Shown here: in pieces, positions 62,914 to 64,000 of the stretch
How positions within the stretch are numbered: the stretch's first letter is position 1
How the letters are laid out: each line of letters starts with the position of its first letter
NCBI RefSeq assembly: GCF_010894455.1
Contig: NZ_JAAIXY010000005.1
Coordinates: 1-64,000 of the forward strand
Length of the DNA: 64,000 nucleotides
Origin: Myxococcus eversor
GTDB lineage: Bacteria; Myxococcota; Myxococcia; Myxococcales; Myxococcaceae
Direction: 5' to 3'
Notes under the pieces: generated by a model
The model's input: the letters and a program-made list of their open reading frames with translations, nothing else
What the model was told of the DNA's origin: nothing
Databases searched by the model: none
Translations under genes and position numbers: made by a program

Positions 62914-64000
62914 CTGCCGATCCTCCTCTCCATCACCAAGGGGCTCCAGCAGGGCAGGGAGCTCGTCTTCGAGCAGGCCGAGGTGAATATCGGTCGGACG
63001 TCGGAGAACGACCTGGTGTTGCATGACCATGGCGTCTCCCGTCTGCATGCCCGAATCATCCTGCGGGGCGGGCAGTACTTCACGCAGGACATGGGCAGCT
63101 CCAACGGGACGGCCCTCAACGGGAGCGTGCTGAAGGGCGAGCAGCTCCTGCGGGATGGGGACCGCATCGCCGTGGGCCCGGTGGAGTTCACCTTCCTGTG
63201 GGTGCCCCCGGATGGGGACGAGGACGCCACGCGTCCCATCCGCCGCAACCCACAGGCCCCGCCGCCTCCGGGTGGACTGGAGCAACAGTACCTCCCCACG
63301 GGCGAGGTGCCGCTCGTCGCGCCCGTGGCGCCGCGTCTGGTGCCAGTGCTGGCCGACGACTTCCCCGCGCTGGCTCCACCGAGCGGAAAGCGCCCGCTCG
63401 TCGCGCCCGTGGCGCCACGCCCGGTGCCGGTGCTGGCTGACGACTTCCCCGCGCTGGCCCCGCCGAGCGGAAAGCGCCCGCTCGTCGCGCCCGTGGCGCC
63501 GAGCCTTCCGGTCCTGGAGCCCCTGGTGGAGGAGCGCACCGAGGTGGCCCTCACGGCCGATCGCCTCGCGATGCTTCCAGGCCCGCCGGTGATGGAGCCC
63601 GCCGAGGAGGAGCGCACCGAGGTGGCCCTGTCCATCCGGGTGCCTCCTGTCGCCACCGCGATGCCTCCGGGGCTCATCGAGCCGTTCGCCGAGGAGCGGG
63701 AGGAACGCACGGAGCTGGCGCTGCCCACGCTCGCCGACCTCGGGCTCCTGCTGGAAGAGTCCACCGTCGACGCTGACGCCACCCGGCCGATTCGGACCCG
63801 AGCCCCGGGGACCGAGGCGCCGGTGCCAGCCCCCCTGGCGCTCGCGCCGGCCTCCCCGCCGCCAGCGCTCGTATCGGAGACGACGAAAGTCACCTCCGCT
63901 CCCGCTCCCACGGGACCCACCGCGGCGGACCGGGCGCGCAAGCGTCGGGAGCTCGCGGGCACGCGCGCCGGACAGCTCTGGCTGTGGTGGCGCGGATTGC
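62914..64000 (+). CDS. FHA-domain protein of the Tad-like locus, truncated by the window end
   Basis: At least 362 residues, continuing past the window. Residues ~1-95 form a forkhead-associated domain that binds phosphothreonine: IGRTSENDLVLHDHGVSRLHARI and DMGSSNGTALNG are typical. A Pro/Ala/Val-rich region follows with an 84-base tandem repeat and three ERTEVAL-like repeats. No ATG, GTG or TTG occurs in frame before the FHA domain. The stop at 62890 bounds the frame, so CTG at 62914, preceded by GGGGATGG, is the probable start. In Tad loci, FHA proteins often link to Ser/Thr kinase signalling. Confidence 0.78.
   Translation, partial: MPILLSITKGLQQGRELVFEQAEVNIGRTSENDLVLHDHGVSRLHARIILRGGQYFTQDMGSSNGTALNGSVLKGEQLLRDGDRIAVGPVEFTFLWVPPDGDEDATRPIRRNPQAPPPPGGLEQQYLPTGEVPLVAPVAPRLVPVLADDFPALAPPSGKRPLVAPVAPRPVPVLADDFPALAPPSGKRPLVAPVAPSLPVLEPLVEERTEVALTADRLAMLPGPPVMEPAEEERTEVALSIRVPPVATAMPPGLIEPFAEEREERTELALPTLADLGLLLEESTVDADATRPIRTRAPGTEAPVPAPLALAPASPPPALVSETTKVTSAPAPTGPTAADRARKRRELAGTRAGQLWLWWRGL
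63316..63510 (+). repeat. 84-bp tandem repeat, two copies plus partial third
   Basis: Units at 63316-63399 and 63400-63483, plus a partial copy from 63484, are near-identical and in frame. Each encodes a 28-residue segment around VAPVAPR...VLADDFPALAPPSGKRPL in the FHA-domain protein. A recent tandem duplication is likely. Confidence 0.8.

Overview
The window is chromosomal DNA of a high-GC delta-type bacterium, most likely a myxobacterium (Myxococcota, Myxococcaceae/Archangiaceae-like). The pointers are a Hanks-type kinase with PEGA domains, a Tad-like pilus locus with large TadG-type proteins, many lipoproteins and outer-membrane barrels, paired MshEN-domain proteins, ECF sigma/anti-sigma regulation, and strong G/C third-position codon use that leaves very long antisense shadows. 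I see no prophage, insertion sequence, CRISPR array or tRNA. The species is not determined.

Layout. The first bases are the 3' end of a 5S rRNA and its terminator. A decayed stretch with a quinone-oxidoreductase remnant follows, then a Ser/Thr kinase (0.65-3.5 kb) and two translationally coupled lysine 2,3-aminomutase-family radical SAM enzymes (3.6-6.3 kb). Next come three small envelope proteins on the minus strand and a plus-strand run of SpoIID-like protein, queA, tgt, yajC, secD and secF (8.1-15.1 kb): queuosine tRNA modification plus the Sec motor accessory complex. recJ, a YHS protein, a minus-strand three-gene envelope operon (barrel, HExxH lipoprotein, barrel-like protein; 18.2-21.4 kb) and aspS follow.

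From 23.4 to 29.7 kb there is a divergent MocR regulator/PhzF enzyme pair, a zinc-ribbon protein, a lipid kinase, a LuxR-type HTH remnant, a DUF72 protein and an Smr-domain protein. From 29.7 to 36 kb the minus strand carries a SNF2-type helicase, a DUF58/MoxR pair and a zinc-ribbon membrane protein. From 36 to 43.7 kb come a HEAT-repeat/cyclophilin fusion lipoprotein, an HD-GYP response regulator, a DapB-like oxidoreductase with two MaoC-type hot-dog proteins, and an acyl-CoA dehydrogenase.

From 43.8 to 52.3 kb there are ExbB/ExbD, a LolB-like lipoprotein, two MshEN-domain proteins lacking an ATPase domain (possible c-di-GMP receptors), OppD/OppF ATPases without permeases, a DUF2085 protein, and an ECF sigma/anti-sigma pair. 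The last 11.6 kb is a Tad-like secretion/pilus locus: two TadE-type pseudopilins, a TadG-type protein, a 74-residue Flp-like prepilin, four unrecognised envelope proteins, CpaB, TadB, TadC and a truncated FHA-domain protein that seems to start at CTG. The TadA ATPase, secretin, TadZ and prepilin peptidase are not in the window. The locus resembles the Tad-like Kil apparatus of Myxococcus xanthus used in contact-dependent prey killing and is the best candidate here for an interesting, partly undescribed system. Its CpaB operon has a near-consensus promoter flanked by a perfect 13-bp inverted repeat.
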